From positions 52,989,538-53,053,537 of the forward strand of contig CM055103.1 of NCBI GenBank assembly GCA_029204225.1: 64,000 nt of DNA, read 5' to 3'. Origin of the DNA: Diphasiastrum complanatum (taxonomy: Eukaryota; Streptophyta; Lycopodiopsida; Lycopodiales; Lycopodiaceae). Position 1 is the first letter of the stretch. Each line of letters opens with the position of its first letter. Positions 1 to 13,300 of this stretch are shown piece after piece. The notes under the pieces are model-generated. The model ran no database searches and was not told the DNA's origin. It worked only from the letters and a program-made list of their open reading frames with translations. Both the position numbers and the translations under genes were made by a program.

Positions 1-58
1 ATTATGTGCATTTTTTATTTGAAATGTGAAAACATTATCTATTTAGTTTCACAAAATC

Positions 59-63
<5 letters not shown>

Positions 64-103
<40 letters not shown>
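64..103. repeat. (TA)n microsatellite
   Basis: About 40 bp of uninterrupted TA dinucleotides, upstream of the candidate SINE. Confidence 0.95.
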
Positions 104-107
<4 letters not shown>

Positions 108-118
108 ATCTTGTCCAT

Positions 119-295
119 CTATCGAAGTGGGGTGTGCACGGGTAGAGTTGTTAACTACCATCGAAAAGGTGTAGGCTCGAATCCCGACCACCGTGTGGTA
201 ACATATAACGAGCTTAGCTCCCTAAATGGCATTGCCAAGGTTGTATATAGGTTATAACAACCACTAGCTACTTAATCATGTACTAAAAAACAAAA
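119..295 (+). mobile_element. Candidate tRNA-derived SINE
   Basis: The head looks tRNA-like. An A-box-like stretch sits near 131-150 (GTGTGCACGGGTAGAG) and a B-box-like GGCTCGAATCC lies at 174-184, about the spacing expected for a polymerase III promoter. An unrelated body follows and the unit ends in an A-rich tail near 283-298. I did not identify target-site duplications. A degenerate tRNA pseudogene is the alternative. Confidence 0.45.
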
Positions 296-298
296 AAG

Positions 299-554
299 AA
301 TTCAATCAATTTTTAAGGTAAGAACAAAGAAATGCTAACTCTTATGCCACAATTCTAAGACAACTTGGATCATGATGATGATGATGAAGATTAATGCATA
401 TAAGCACGTTATAATTATGGAGGAATATGGGAAAAACGAACTGATAAGTTAGTTGTTTTATGAACTGGGATTTCTTTGATGCTTTGTGGTTTGAGAGCTT
501 CTTGTGCTGAGCTAGAATTTTTCAATGCCTTTTTGCTGTGCTAGCAGCAGGTAG
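299..554 (+). promoter_or_regulatory. 5' region of the peptidyl-tRNA hydrolase gene
   Basis: Between the SINE-like unit and the start codon at 555 I see AT-rich sequence with a short ATG/GAT repeat at 372-390 and no convincing ORF. By position it should contain the promoter and 5' UTR. I cannot assign a TATA box with confidence. Confidence 0.3.
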
Positions 555-870
555 ATGGCGGGAGGCAGATCGCTGTTCATGCTTCATCTCATCTGTGGTC
601 TGCCCAAATCAACATCCACAAGTTTCCGTAGTTCAAGGTTGGTGTATTGCAGGCTGGGGACGGTGATTAAGCAGCCAAGAACACATTCTGAAGGCAGGGG
701 TAGCAGCCAGTGGAGCTTTGGATCATGTGTCATCCGCTGTATGAGTGGCGAGACACCGGTGGAGGGACAGAGAAGAATGCCCGCAAGGCTTGTGCAAAAG
801 CAGCATTTTTTAGAAGAACGGGAAGCTGACATCTCTGAGGCAAACGTGCCCACTCCAAGAGTAACCTTAG
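555..870 (+). CDS. ICT1: Peptidyl-tRNA hydrolase exon 1 (transit peptide and linker)
   Basis: It encodes the start methionine, the basic leader and a linker ending in VPTPRVTL. It stops one base into the next codon at TTAG|GTACCT. The codon is completed by AT at the start of exon 2 to give Asp, which restores the conserved LDHV lead-in to the release-factor domain. Confidence 0.85.
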
Positions 871-3800
871 GTACCTGACTTCTTATCATCTCTTAGAAGC
901 ATCTATTCAATTTTGCTTTGACAGTGGAGAGGTTTTTGACATTGGCATGCCGATAAATGTAATTGTAGCGAAACCCTAATATTGGGCACGGGAGGCTGAC
1001 ATTCCTTGGACAAATGTGCCCATTCCAACAGTAACCTTAGGTACCTGAGTGACTATGTCTTAGGAACATCGTTTCAATCTTGCTTTGACAGTGGAGAGCT
1101 TTTTGACATCGGCATGCCAATGAATCTAATTGTAGTGAAACCATAATATCTGGCGATTTCACTGCTAAATTCACTTTCTTCATTGCAAATTGGTGTTAAT
1201 TTGATACATATTTTGTGACAGTTACATAGCAATGAACTTCCATCCAAGGCTTTAAAAGCTGGAAACGATTTTACATTTGAGCAGATAAATGTGGGACCTA
1301 GTGTATGGAAATGGACCCCATGAGCTTGGGGCTACTGGAAATTATTCCACCCAAGCCTGAATCTTATAAATTTTCAAACGAATATCACCTTTTCTGAAAG
1401 ATTCACCATGCAATAAAGTTCCACGAAATACCATGAAGGTTAAATAAGTACAGGCTTGAGTTTATACATGTGAAGGAGGTGCTAAGGTTGTCACCAATAG
1501 CATTGATTGCTTAAATATTAAAAATAAGAACAAGCAAGCAAGAGGAATAACCTCCTATAAGAAAATCAAGAGTGCAACACGGCCACATTCCACAAGAATC
1601 CAATTTCATGAACAAAGAACTCAATCACAGATTAAGCATTGTATGATCCACAACTAGATCATAAAAGATGAAGCAAATAGCCTCATCCAACTAAGAATAC
1701 TAAAAGAACATCAAACATAGCTAATAGTTGATTCCTTATAAGGATGACTTTCCTAAAAATAGGTCAAGGGTAATTCAAATCATAAGCTATTGGAATTAAT
1801 CAAAATATTCCTTCTTATATGAATTTGGATGCCCTTAGGGATATGAATCTTTTATTTTTACTATTTTATAGAAACATCTTCTCAATCTTGTTTGGATAGT
1901 GGAGAGCATTTTGAGATCGACATGCCAATGAATCTAATTATAGTAAAACCCATAATTTTTGCAATTTCAACTACAAACCAAAAGCATGCTTCTTTCTGCA
2001 CATGGCATTTTGTGCTAGACATGTGAATAGTTTTTTTTGCAAAAACTAACATATGCAACCTTGATACTTTGTCCACAGCTTGACTCAATCCTCAGAAATC
2101 TATATGCAATGTTCTCCTTACTTTGAGCCCTTAAACTCTTTACTTGTGGGTAAATATTACGTATATTAAATGGGTATAGTAAACAAGAAATTCACATAAA
2201 ACATAACCATTACGAATTCATAGGTGCATTAATCCAGGTTGGGTTCTGTCAAGGATAAAAATTCAAAACTAACCTCTAGCCTGTTCGTTACGATCACAGA
2301 TGATTCCAGTGGGACAGAGACAGAGAACTATTACCAACTGTAGAGCAATTGTACCTCGCTTTTTGCTTCGGGGGGCGCTGCTTGCCCCCCCCCCCCCGGC
2401 GACAGCAGCAGGGGAGGCGTTGGCCCCCCTGCATCCCCCCGTAGATAAAAATGGGGGGGTGATGTGCGCCGATAAGGGCCCAATATTTATGCCCCAAACT
2501 GTATGCACATTGCACTCACATCTCTAGTGAAATGATTGCAAAAGTGATCATCATCCATAGAGTTGATAGCCCAAATTGTAGCATTAACAATTACTGAGAA
2601 CCAGAGCAAATAACAACCAAATAGCTACCGACTTTTATCTGTTTGTGCCCTATCTATTGCACTTCTCAGAGGCAAAAACGTTGGTTTGACCATTGCTCCC
2701 CTAAAAAAATTTCAGCCATAAGCTATTTTTCCAATTTTTTTTCTTTTTTTTTTTGCAAGTTTCGCGGTTCGCGAATCGCGATTGGCTGCAACTATGTTTC
2801 CAACACTCCCGTTGAACAAACATTCGTAGTCGTTCCAAATCAAACTGTCAACAAACTATGTTCAAGAGCTATGCAAAGGATAATGTACTCACTTGCATCT
2901 AGTAGAGACGCTACTTTTTCGCATCCAAGGATTCATTTTCTAGGCTTTTGGTATTGAGAATAGAATGCTTCAACATCCTTTACTTCACACTAGATCATTA
3001 TAATGTGCTCACAAAGGAACTTTGAATTGAGCTCCATCGTCAACAAAGACGACATCTGGCTGTAGCCTATTTCACATCACCATTTAAGTGGGCCTTACCT
3101 TGGAAAAAGCTTCTTCTAGATGCAGAATTTGATTCACAATGAAAATTACCTAGTTGCACCATTAAATTTGTTCCATTCTTGCTACTTGCACAAGACCGGA
3201 AAAGTTGGATTACGTAGGTTTGCGACTCCTTTGAAATTGCAACAAATTTGTGAAAAATAATTAATTTATCGTGATCAAGAAACGACAATAAAACTTCCTA
3301 AAACAACTTGTGGCAAATTGCGGAACTGCTTATCATGTTTGTCATATGCAAAACTGCCTCCTATTTATTATATGCTTCCTTTTAGTCCTTAAAATAGCAC
3401 AAAGGTACCGAAAACAAGGCTGAGCTCTCCATCAAAGCGCTTGACCAATTCTTTGAAGTATTTGAAGGCTGGAACTTCACAGAAGGGCTGAACTGCAAAG
3501 CTTCATTGTAACATGATGTCTCCTTTCACCACAGTTTTGTCTCCTTTGTTAGAAATAAATGACTATGCTGAAGTCAATCCATAGGTTACTTTGACCCAAA
3601 AGGTCGAGATTTGTGTAACCATGGGTATTTAGTTATTTAGGCCATCTTAAGTTTGTCTTAAGTTCAGTTGGACCCAATTTTGGTCATGTACTGACTCATG
3701 GGTCCTTAGGGGTCTAATTTGGTTTAGGGGCCCTATCTTGACTTGGGGATGCCCTACAGCCAGTCAGTAGGTAGAGTACATATTGGCTTATTGTGTCACA

Positions 3801-6800
3801 TTTTTCAGTTTGGCTAAGCATTGCTCTCCATTGCTCTTGTTGCTGTTTTCTCTCTCTCTCTCTCTTAGAGTTGGGCACCCAGCCTCTTCTCTCTTGTTTC
3901 TTGTGGAGATTGATTGATAATAGATCTTGGTGACTTGACTCTTGCTTTCCTACATGGAGAGCTACCGGATCTGCAACAAGCTTGTATGTTGCCACCGTAC
4001 CAGAAGAGGAGCTTCTCTACTTTTCATTATGGATGCCTATGAGCGACGAATTCCCTCTATATGTCTTGTTGCTTCTACATCACAATCATTGGAGTTGGCT
4101 GAATTGTGGCACGCAAGGTTTGGACATCTCAACTTTGCAAGTTTGAAGAAGCTTATGACATTTAATATAGTAGAAGATTTTCCTACTATTGAGCAGCCGG
4201 AAGGGCATGTATGCGAGGGGTGCATACTTGGAAAGTTTCAAAGGAAACCGTTTCCAATTGATGGAACTATAAGGGTCCTTGATAAATTTGATTTGGTTCA
4301 TAGTGATGTTTGTGGTCCAATGAGGACCGAATCCATTGGAAAGTGCATCTATTTTGTGACTTTTATTGATGACTTTTCCTGTTTTGCATGGATCTATTCT
4401 ATGAAGGCTAAATCTGAAGTTTTTCAACATTTGAAAGATTTTCTAGCAACGGTGGAAAATTAGTTTGGGCATTCTTTGAAGACCCTACTCACCGATCGAG
4501 GAGGGGAATACATAAAGAATATGTTCGGTGCATTTCTTCGAGAGAAGGGAATTCTACATCAAATGACAACTCCCTATACGCCTCAACAAAATGGTGTTGC
4601 CGAGCGAAAGAATCGCACACTTATGGAGATGCCCTGTTGCATGCTCAAAGCAAAGGGGCTGCCTCACAAGTTTTGGGCTGAAGCGGTTATAACGACAGCA
4701 TACATAAGCAATCGTTGTCCTACTAAAGCATTGAAAGTACTAACTCCTCATGAAGTTTGGTATGAGAAGAAGCTTTCAATCTCTGACTTTCGCATCTTTG
4801 GTTGTACGGCTTATGCTTTACTTCCGGATAAACTTCGTACAAAGCTTGAGGATAAAGGAGTTAAATGCATTTTTGTTGGCTATAGTAGTGAAAGCAAAGG
4901 CTATCGGCTGTTCAATTTGAGCACTAACAAGATTATTGTTAGTCGTGATGTGCATTTTGATGAAAAGATTTCATTAGATGTGGCCCCAACTCACATCTTG
5001 AAGGGGGAAAGCCCACATAGTGTGAATGTTGAAGTTTTTCCAGATTTGGTAAAATCTTCTATTGCTGGAGATAAGGGGCAGCAATCAACTAGTGTCAAAC
5101 TGCCCAACACCTCATCAAGTTTAGAGCCTAATGTTCATCAAGAACCGCCCTTTGTTGCTCATAATCAGCCTGCAAGAACTGTTGGACAGCAAAGATCAGT
5201 TTTGGAAGATCTTGGATAGCCAAGTGCAGTGTCGGAAGATCTTGGACAGCAAATTGCAAGAAGAGACATGGCTGTTGGACAGCACAAAACAGTCCCACGG
5301 TGGTTGTTGTCGACTTTGCGGGACAACAAAGTAAGTTCATTTTATGATGGAAAGACACGTGCCTCTACAAAATCAGTGGACTATGCTGATTTTTCAGATT
5401 TTGCTCTTACATCTCATGGAGATATTGTGGAAGAACCTGTTTTCTATGAGCAGGCCAAGGGAGTAAAATGTTGGGAGGATGCGATGCAAGATGAGTATGA
5501 CTCACTCATGAAGAACCATATTTGGGTTCTTGTTGATCTTCCTCATGGGAAGAAGGCAATTGGTTCTAAATGGGTATACAAAATCAAGTATAAGGCAGAT
5601 GGTACCATTGAAAGGTACAAGGCAAGGCTTGTTGCCAAAGGCTATGCTCAGCAAAAGGGGATTGATTATGAGGAGACTTTTTCTCCTACTGATCGGATGA
5701 CTACCGTGAGGGTAGTAACCTCTTTCGCTGCCCATTTTGGTTGGCGTTTGCGGCAACTTGACATAAAAACAACATTCCTCAATGGTGATCTCAATGAGGA
5801 AGTGTACCTTCAACAACTTGATGGTTTTTTGGTTGAAGGCCAAGAAGATAAAGTTTGTCTTCTCAAGAAGGCACTTTATGGACTGAAGCAAGCCCCGCGG
5901 ATGTGGTTTCAAAAGATACATGCCTATTTTTGTGATCATGGGTTTATTAATAGTCCTAGCGAATCTACTCTTTATGTCAAGCATACTTCAGATTATATCA
6001 TCATTATTTTGCTTTATGTTGATGATATTATTATTACGGGAAGTAATGAGCAGCAGATTGATGCCGTAATATTTGATCTTGGTATGGTTTTTGAAACCTC
6101 AGATTTAGGCCTATTGCACTTTTATCTTGGTCTAGAATTTTCATCTCTCAAGGACGCTACATTGGGCAAATTTTGAAGCGATTCAAGATGGAAGATTGCA
6201 AGCCGGTTGCTACACCTATGGAGACAGGCCTGAAATTAAGTAGTCAAGGTGATGGTGAACCATTTGATACTACTTTATTATCAAGCAATTGGCTGTCTCA
6301 TTTACCTATGTAATTCAAGACCAGACATTTCTTATAGTGTCTCACTCATGAGTCAATTCATGCATGCCCCGATGACATCACATTGGAAAGCGTTGAAGAG
6401 GATCTTTCGATATCTTCAAGGAACAAGAAGTCATGGACTGGTTTTTCCTGCTTGTGATGATGCATGTTTGGTTGGTTTTAGTGACTCGGATTGGGGTGGA
6501 GATCAAGACACTAGACGCTCTACAAGTGGACATTGCTTTTTTATGGAAATTCTGCAATTTCTTGGTCAAGTAAAAAGCAGCCCACTGTTGCTACTTCTTC
6601 TAGTGAGGCAGAATATAGAGCGATATTTTCAGCCACAACGGAGTGTTTATGGATGAGAAGACTATTTGTTGACATGAAGTTTGGCGAGCCCTCAGCCACT
6701 CTTATCTCGAGTGATAGTCAGAGTGAAATTGCCACTGCACGGAATCCTGTTTTTCATGCGAGGACGAAGCACATTGAGATCCATTATCACTTTGTTCGGG

Positions 6801-7279
6801 AGAGACTTCATGATGGCGACATTTTACTTGAGTATTGTCCTACAAAGGATAATATTGCGGACCTCTTCACTATGGGGTTACCTAGAGTCAGATTTGAAGT
6901 TTTATGCAAAGCTTTAAATTTAATACCACGTGGTGGTTTTATTACATAGTGAAGATTTCAGTTTTTCTGCATTGTCATTTAAGGAGGGTGTTAGAAATAA
7001 ATGACTATGCTGAAGTTAATCCATAGGTTACTTTGACCCAAAAGGTCGAGATTTGTGTAACCATGGGTATTTAGGCCATCTTAAGTTTGTCTTAAGTTCA
7101 GTTGGACCCAATTTTGGTCATGTATTGACTCATGGGTCCTTAGGGGTCTAATTTGGTTTAGGGGCCCTATCTTGACTTGGGGGTGCCCTACAATCAGTAA
7201 GTAGGTAGAGTACATATTGGCTTATTATGTCACATTTTTCAGTTTGGCTAAGCATTGCTCTCCATTGCTCTTGTTGCTG

Positions 7280-7319
<40 letters not shown>

Positions 7320-10300
7320 GAGTTGGGCGCCTAGCCTCTTCTCTCTTGTTTCTTGTGGAGATTGATTGATAACTAGATCTTGGTGACTTGACTTTTGCTT
7401 TCCTACATCCTCCCCTTGTAGTTCTTCACATTTCTAGTCATAACATCAAAGCTTCACCTTGAAGTGTTGCGCATTTCACCACACAAATATCACTAGGACA
7501 GAATGCTACATTTTTCATAGACCTTCAATTTCAATTATGAACTTTCAGGGATCTTCATTTCAAAAAGGGACAAATTGAAATTTCACCTTTAAGTGTTTCA
7601 CTGTTCAGCACAAGACATTGAAGACTTAAAATTTTCAACTAGAGGTCAAGAGATCCTTCAAAACTGCATTGGCTGCCATGATTTCATTACTTGTGGAAAT
7701 GGTTGTCTACTACTGCTACAACTGCTTGTACTGACTGATTCCAGATGGGTTGTTTTGCCCTTCATTCAAGAGATCATCACAACATTTAAGTTCAACAAAA
7801 GATTTTTTGTGCCTTGTCGATCAAATATTGAATAGAATAGCCACGTTGTAGACAAGGTGTAGATGGTATATGCTTTGTTGCATCAGAATATTATGCCCAT
7901 TGCTAGCCACCTAATGTTTATGCATGAAAGTCTTCTAGGCTACATGGACTTTACAGAGATCATTTCAAAATCTGAATGATAATTCTCTCATTGTTGTTAA
8001 AACAAAACTTGTGTGTTGTCTTTTAAGACGTTGGAAGTTTGTATATTGTGGAATGATTTGCATTGCATCAGTTGTTACAACTGTCTGACATTTGTGTGCA
8101 TTGCAGAGCTCCATGAGAAATTAGTGAGAAATGTGCTGGTGGCTCTTTGCAGATCATGTGACTTTAAATTATGCACGAAGTGGTGGTCCAGGAGGTCAGA
8201 ATGTGAATAAAGGTGCATGCTGATCAGCATTTGCTCTCAAGCATCTACGTGTTTACGATATTTTTTGTTTTAATTTCTTGTGAGGCATTCCCTTTGCAGG
8301 CTTTCTTAAAGAATGCCAGAGTGATATTGTTCTTTAATACGTGGCTCTTTATGGAAATGATGTTCCTTATAAAAGATAACTTCACAGACATGTAAATAAA
8401 GGTGCATGCTAATCAACATTTGCTCTCAAGCATCTATATCTTTTCGATATTTTTTGTTTTAATTTGCTGAGAGGCATTCCCTTTGCAGGCTAAAGAATGC
8501 CAGAGTGATATTGTTCTTTAATATGTGGCGCTTTATGAAAATGGTGTTCCTTATAAAGGATAACTTCATAGACATGATCTACACATTCCAATTACTAATT
8601 GTAACCTTTTTTATATTTCTAATTGCAAAGACAAAGGGCTATTGAAATGTGAGATACTGCTTCTGTTGTCTTCTCAATTTGTAAGTAATGTTTGTATTGT
8701 TAACCTGAGTTGATGCTCAATGTTGCGTCCAAGAATTGCAAGCCAACGAGACATAACGCTTCTAAGGGTCACACTCCATCCATGAACATGTCCATTTAAA
8801 AAATAGTCCTACTTTTGTCAATGTACTCACTCATGCCTTGAAAAGGTCTCACCCATATATGTTATCAACATGCCCCTTGATTGTAACTTTACATAAAAAT
8901 ACATCCCTTTAGTCTAACTTCTGCACAGTGATACGTCCTTTTTGGGTCCTGTATTGTTTAGATTGAGCCTGAGTAGTGATGCTAGAATATGTGACACTGG
9001 CACTAGAGCTCCTCCTAGTCTATCCAATGGAGAAGGCTTTGACATTTCTTAGCAAATCAATGGGCCCTAGCATTTCTCTGAAAGGTAATAGTCTATTTCC
9101 AAGTGTGAGCACACTTAAAAAGGAATCGTTTTTTTATCGAGCATGATATTGTTCTTATGATGTTGTTCATTCAAATTTTTTTTGGAAAATGTTCTTTTAG
9201 TTATTTTAACACATAGTAAAATTGCTGATGAATGATTGTTCAACATGATTTGTTTCTGATACAATGGAGTTCGTCTACAAGAAGAGACTTGGTTTTATTC
9301 TCTCTTTACTAAAAGGTTTGACATGTTTATGGTGCAAAACCACCCACATGACCCCAAAAAAAACCCTGGGAGGTAATTCTAAAAAGCTTAATAAAAATAG
9401 ATCATTCTTTGAATTCTTGATTTACAAGCTAGAAATTACTTTTTCCAATGGTTGGTCAAAGTATGCTTTCTTGCTATAGTTTTGGCTCTAATACTAGAAT
9501 TGGATGATCTTTCTCAAATTACAATCTTCCATGGTTCCACCTACGGTTGTTTGTCTCTGATTTGTAGAATGGTTTGAAATAAGCCACTTACATTTGAAAA
9601 CAACATTCCACATTTGGAAATATTTGATAATTTTTGAAGTACATAACAACTTGCCATGGGTTCCCACTCGAGAGTCTAGATAGCTATGTGGGACTATTGA
9701 TAGACATCTTCTATAGATTGCATGTGCATGTTAGTTTGCATACTCAGTACATATGTACGGAGTAGGACCCTTCGAAAAAGGGTGGATTGAAGCACTAATG
9801 TTGAGCTTGGACAGGTCTATGAAATACACACATTTATCTCTCTCTATCTAGGCTTAGGGTGTGCTAATAGCTAGCTTCGAACTCGAGGGGATAGATTCTA
9901 TGTCGTCAGTTGAACTATGCTGAATATTGTGGTTCAAAGAAGAGGAAGCTGAATCCTGACAATCCACAAAGGAAGTGCTATCAGGAGATTGCAAACCTCA
10001 ATAGAAGAGCTAGAAACAATGTAGAGACAATCGAACAAGATGAATCATAGCAATAGAGCAAAGAGGAAGTACAAATGGAGAATATTGACAATGGCAATAT
10101 ATTAAAAGGACCAACAGGCCGGTATTAAAACTAGAAGCTGAAAAATATACCTCGGTAAGAAGCGATGTCATTGATCGATAATATAGCTGCAGAATGGAGA
10201 AATGTTTCGATAATGTTGGGTTGGATAACCAACTGAAAAAGATTTGATACTGAAGTGGACACATCCACACAATAGAACAGCTGGAAACAAAGTATTATCA

Positions 10301-13300
10301 ACACCTTTACAAGATGGATGAGCTGCTGTAAAGTCATTGAAGGTGGCTGGATTTCAAACTTGCAACACAAGAGTTAGATCCTGAAAGCTACTAGAACTTT
10401 GACGGTGGATATCTCAGTAAGTGGACTTTGAGTTTTCCAAATGAAGAATTTAAAGTGCAATAGAAGTCATTCATTGTGAGGAGGTGAATGGCCCAAAAGT
10501 CTCAAGATTTGATACAAAAAAAGGTGCAAAATTGATGACATTAACAAAAGCTAGTAAAATGACCAAAAGAGTGTGTTTCTATACCATCTTGACAACACTA
10601 AGAAAAGCTAATAAAATGACTTAAAAAGGTGTGTCTACTGCATCTTCAGATTTGCACAATGTAAAGTGCAATAGGAGTCTCTTATTGTAGGAAGACATCA
10701 ATCCAATATTTTTAGACAAAGACACAAAATGCCAAACATGAAGATTTGACTAGCAAGTTCTTGTGATCAAATACTTTGATTGACGAGCTTTCAAGTGTTT
10801 TGAACTCATTCAAAGGTAAGGAGTATTAAAGTCCACTAGAAGTTTGAACAAAAGTGCGAAGGATACCCTCTGACCAAATTATTGATTTTGCAATAACTTT
10901 TCCAAGAGAACTCTACTTATTTGATGTTTGTCAGTGTTGCAACGGATCGCGATCCACTGCAACAACGATCTAGAACGAGCGTTCTGGACCGCCAATGTTC
11001 TGGACATCGAAACGCTGTATAGAGTGGGGGGTTTTTTCTTTTATAATCATAAATAGAAAAAACTGACACTGAATAGGTTAAAAAAAAACCTAAATAGCAG
11101 CGGGAAAAAATTTACAGATTACCTAAACAATTCTACACAAAAAGAAACAGTACAAATTTTGTTTTTTCTTAAAATATTTGAAAAAAAGAATTTAGTGCAC
11201 GTTTTGGGAAACCCTATTGGGATTTTCCGATCATGTTCCAGATCGAAACGTGTATGTGTGATGTTTGTATAGGTCTCGTGCTCCCAACAATATAGTTATC
11301 TGCAACTTTTGGGCTCGGCCTAGTATTAGAATGATATTTTTTCATGAGTTATTCATACGAATCATGATTCCAAGAGTTACAAGAAGTCCGACTTACCTTT
11401 GGAAAGAAGTGACAGTTCTATTTTATCAGTTTGTTTGTATAATCTAATTTTCAAGTCAGAGGGATATGACTTGTGCAGTATTGAAGTGGATTGCAAAATC
11501 AATGCACTAGCAGGTTTTGTCTTGTTATGTTCTCTTTAGTATGGCTGTATTATATGGGTAGAGAGGAGAGAAAGTATACTGTTAAATTGTTCTCTCAGCC
11601 CCACATTGGAATACAATGTTAAAATTCCCTGAAGCAAGTATGGTAGGTAGTGAGATACTGGTGGGATTGTTAGCTAGATGGAAGGTGGAGTTTTGCTCAT
11701 TCCAGGGGGTAGGCTAGTATGTAGGCCTCCTTAGAGGATGAGCATGAGAGAGGAAGTCGAGGCGAAAACGATTGTTTCTACTTTGATGTGCTTTGCCATT
11801 ATTAGAGTTTTGAACCTTAAGTTAGGTTTAGGAGTGTTAAGGACAATTGTTGACCATGATTGTACATTAATTTGTGCATATATTGGTGTAGATTGTGTGC
11901 AATAGTGTAGTAATAGGAGTGGAGATGCTCACAAAAAGATTTCTAGCAAGAGGGTAGAAGATATACACTAGTAGGATGCCTAGACAGATTTCATATGTTT
12001 AGTATGTGTAGGAATGAGGTTGAGTGCTGGTGTTATGGGATGCCAAAGACTCAAACCAAGATGCTCAGCTCACCTCAAGGTGATTAATTTTTAGTTTAAG
12101 CTTCGGAAGTGGATTGTGCAAGATCCTACCGAGTCAACAATCCAGCCATCAATGTGTTGTGAAAAGAAGCTAGAGGAGCACCTCAAGTTGGTGTACTTAC
12201 TCTTCATTTCACCCCTAAGCTTTGTCAAGAATGGCATGGTTCATAAATGGATCTCATTGATCCCATTTGTGCATTGTGGTAATGCTAGAGCTGGAGATTA
12301 TCTCTATTTTATACCTAGGGTATTGTAGTATGATATCCTATACGCTAATGAGGATAGAACAAAGACTAGGCAAGACTTGGATGAAGTACCTTGGTCACTT
12401 TGTGGTGGCAGAGTGCATTAACGTAGATTTAGCCAAAGTGGCTATGAATTGTGTATGGTCAAGACATGTATGTAGAGATTTAGCATTGGCCGTACTTCAA
12501 CTATGCAATTTTCATTGCAAATCCATTGAACAATACTCCTAAGTGGCATCCCTTGTCAAACTAGCTACAATGTAGTAACACTGTTGAGCAATGAGGTTTG
12601 AAATACAAAACAATTTTGAGGCCTTGAAATAGGTAGTTGACCCTAAAGACGAATGCAAGTGGCATCGTGGATTTTTTATGGGTCTATCAGTGAGTCATAG
12701 GGGAAGTGGATGACGTGGCCCAAATAGGCTGCAGAGGTGTCATAGTGTACTACTAGTGGTGCATGGGCCTTGGAGGGTATAAGTATATCCATTGGGCTCT
12801 CACTAGTGCATGCTTGATTGTGTGATTGGTAGCTACATGCTGCTGTTGTGATTCCTGCTTCCCTTGTGATAGATTGATCCATAGCTTGGGGGCTAGATCC
12901 GTAAGATCTAGGTTTGGTTGGGTTGGTTTGTCCACTATCCGATTCTCTTGGGTTGCTTGTTTGTGGCTTGCTTAGTTTGAATCCTTGAGCGAGGGCTTTA
13001 TAGTGGTATCAGAGCCTAAACTAAGTGGGTTTGCCGTTGGTGAGTAGCCAAGAGTTCAAAGGTGATTGCAACTTGCTTAGTTTGAATATTTGAGTGAGGG
13101 CTTTATGGTGGTATTAGAGCCTAAACTAAGTGGATTTGCCGTTGGTGAGTACTCAAGGGGAGCCAAGAGTTCAAGGGGGATCTTCTTGTTGCGCCGCTGA
13201 TATTTCGACTCTTTGGGAGCCAAAGTTTTGTGCAAAAGACTTGGTGTGTTTTTCAAAGTTCTATTACCTCGAGTCGCAATTTTTTTGAGAGGAATCAATT

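Larger units (their letters stand above)
3547..7407 (+). mobile_element. Ty1-copia retrotransposon with paired LTRs, gag and protease missing
   Basis: The LTRs are 3547-3954 and 6989-7407. Both start TGTTAG, end CCTACA, and differ by roughly a dozen substitutions plus an 8-base indel and a TC-tract expansion. The flanks TCCTT and TCCTC match at 4 of 5 bases as an aged target-site duplication. A polypurine tract AAGGAGGG abuts the 3' LTR. The internal region starts directly in the gag-pre-integrase domain, so gag, zinc knuckle and protease are gone. Integrase, RT and RNase H follow, with stops and frameshifts. It sits in intron 1 of the hydrolase gene in sense orientation and must be non-autonomous. 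Confidence 0.93.

Noticed and set aside
119-200. Functional tRNA gene
   Set aside because: Only box-like motifs are present; acceptor and anticodon stems do not form convincingly.
584-889. Minus-strand open frame over exon 1 of the hydrolase
   Set aside because: The plus strand carries a transit peptide and an in-phase join to exon 2; the minus frame is a shadow.
2269-2527. Overlapping open frames on both strands around 2300-2500
   Set aside because: They are created by the C- and G-runs; no start context, domain or splice evidence.
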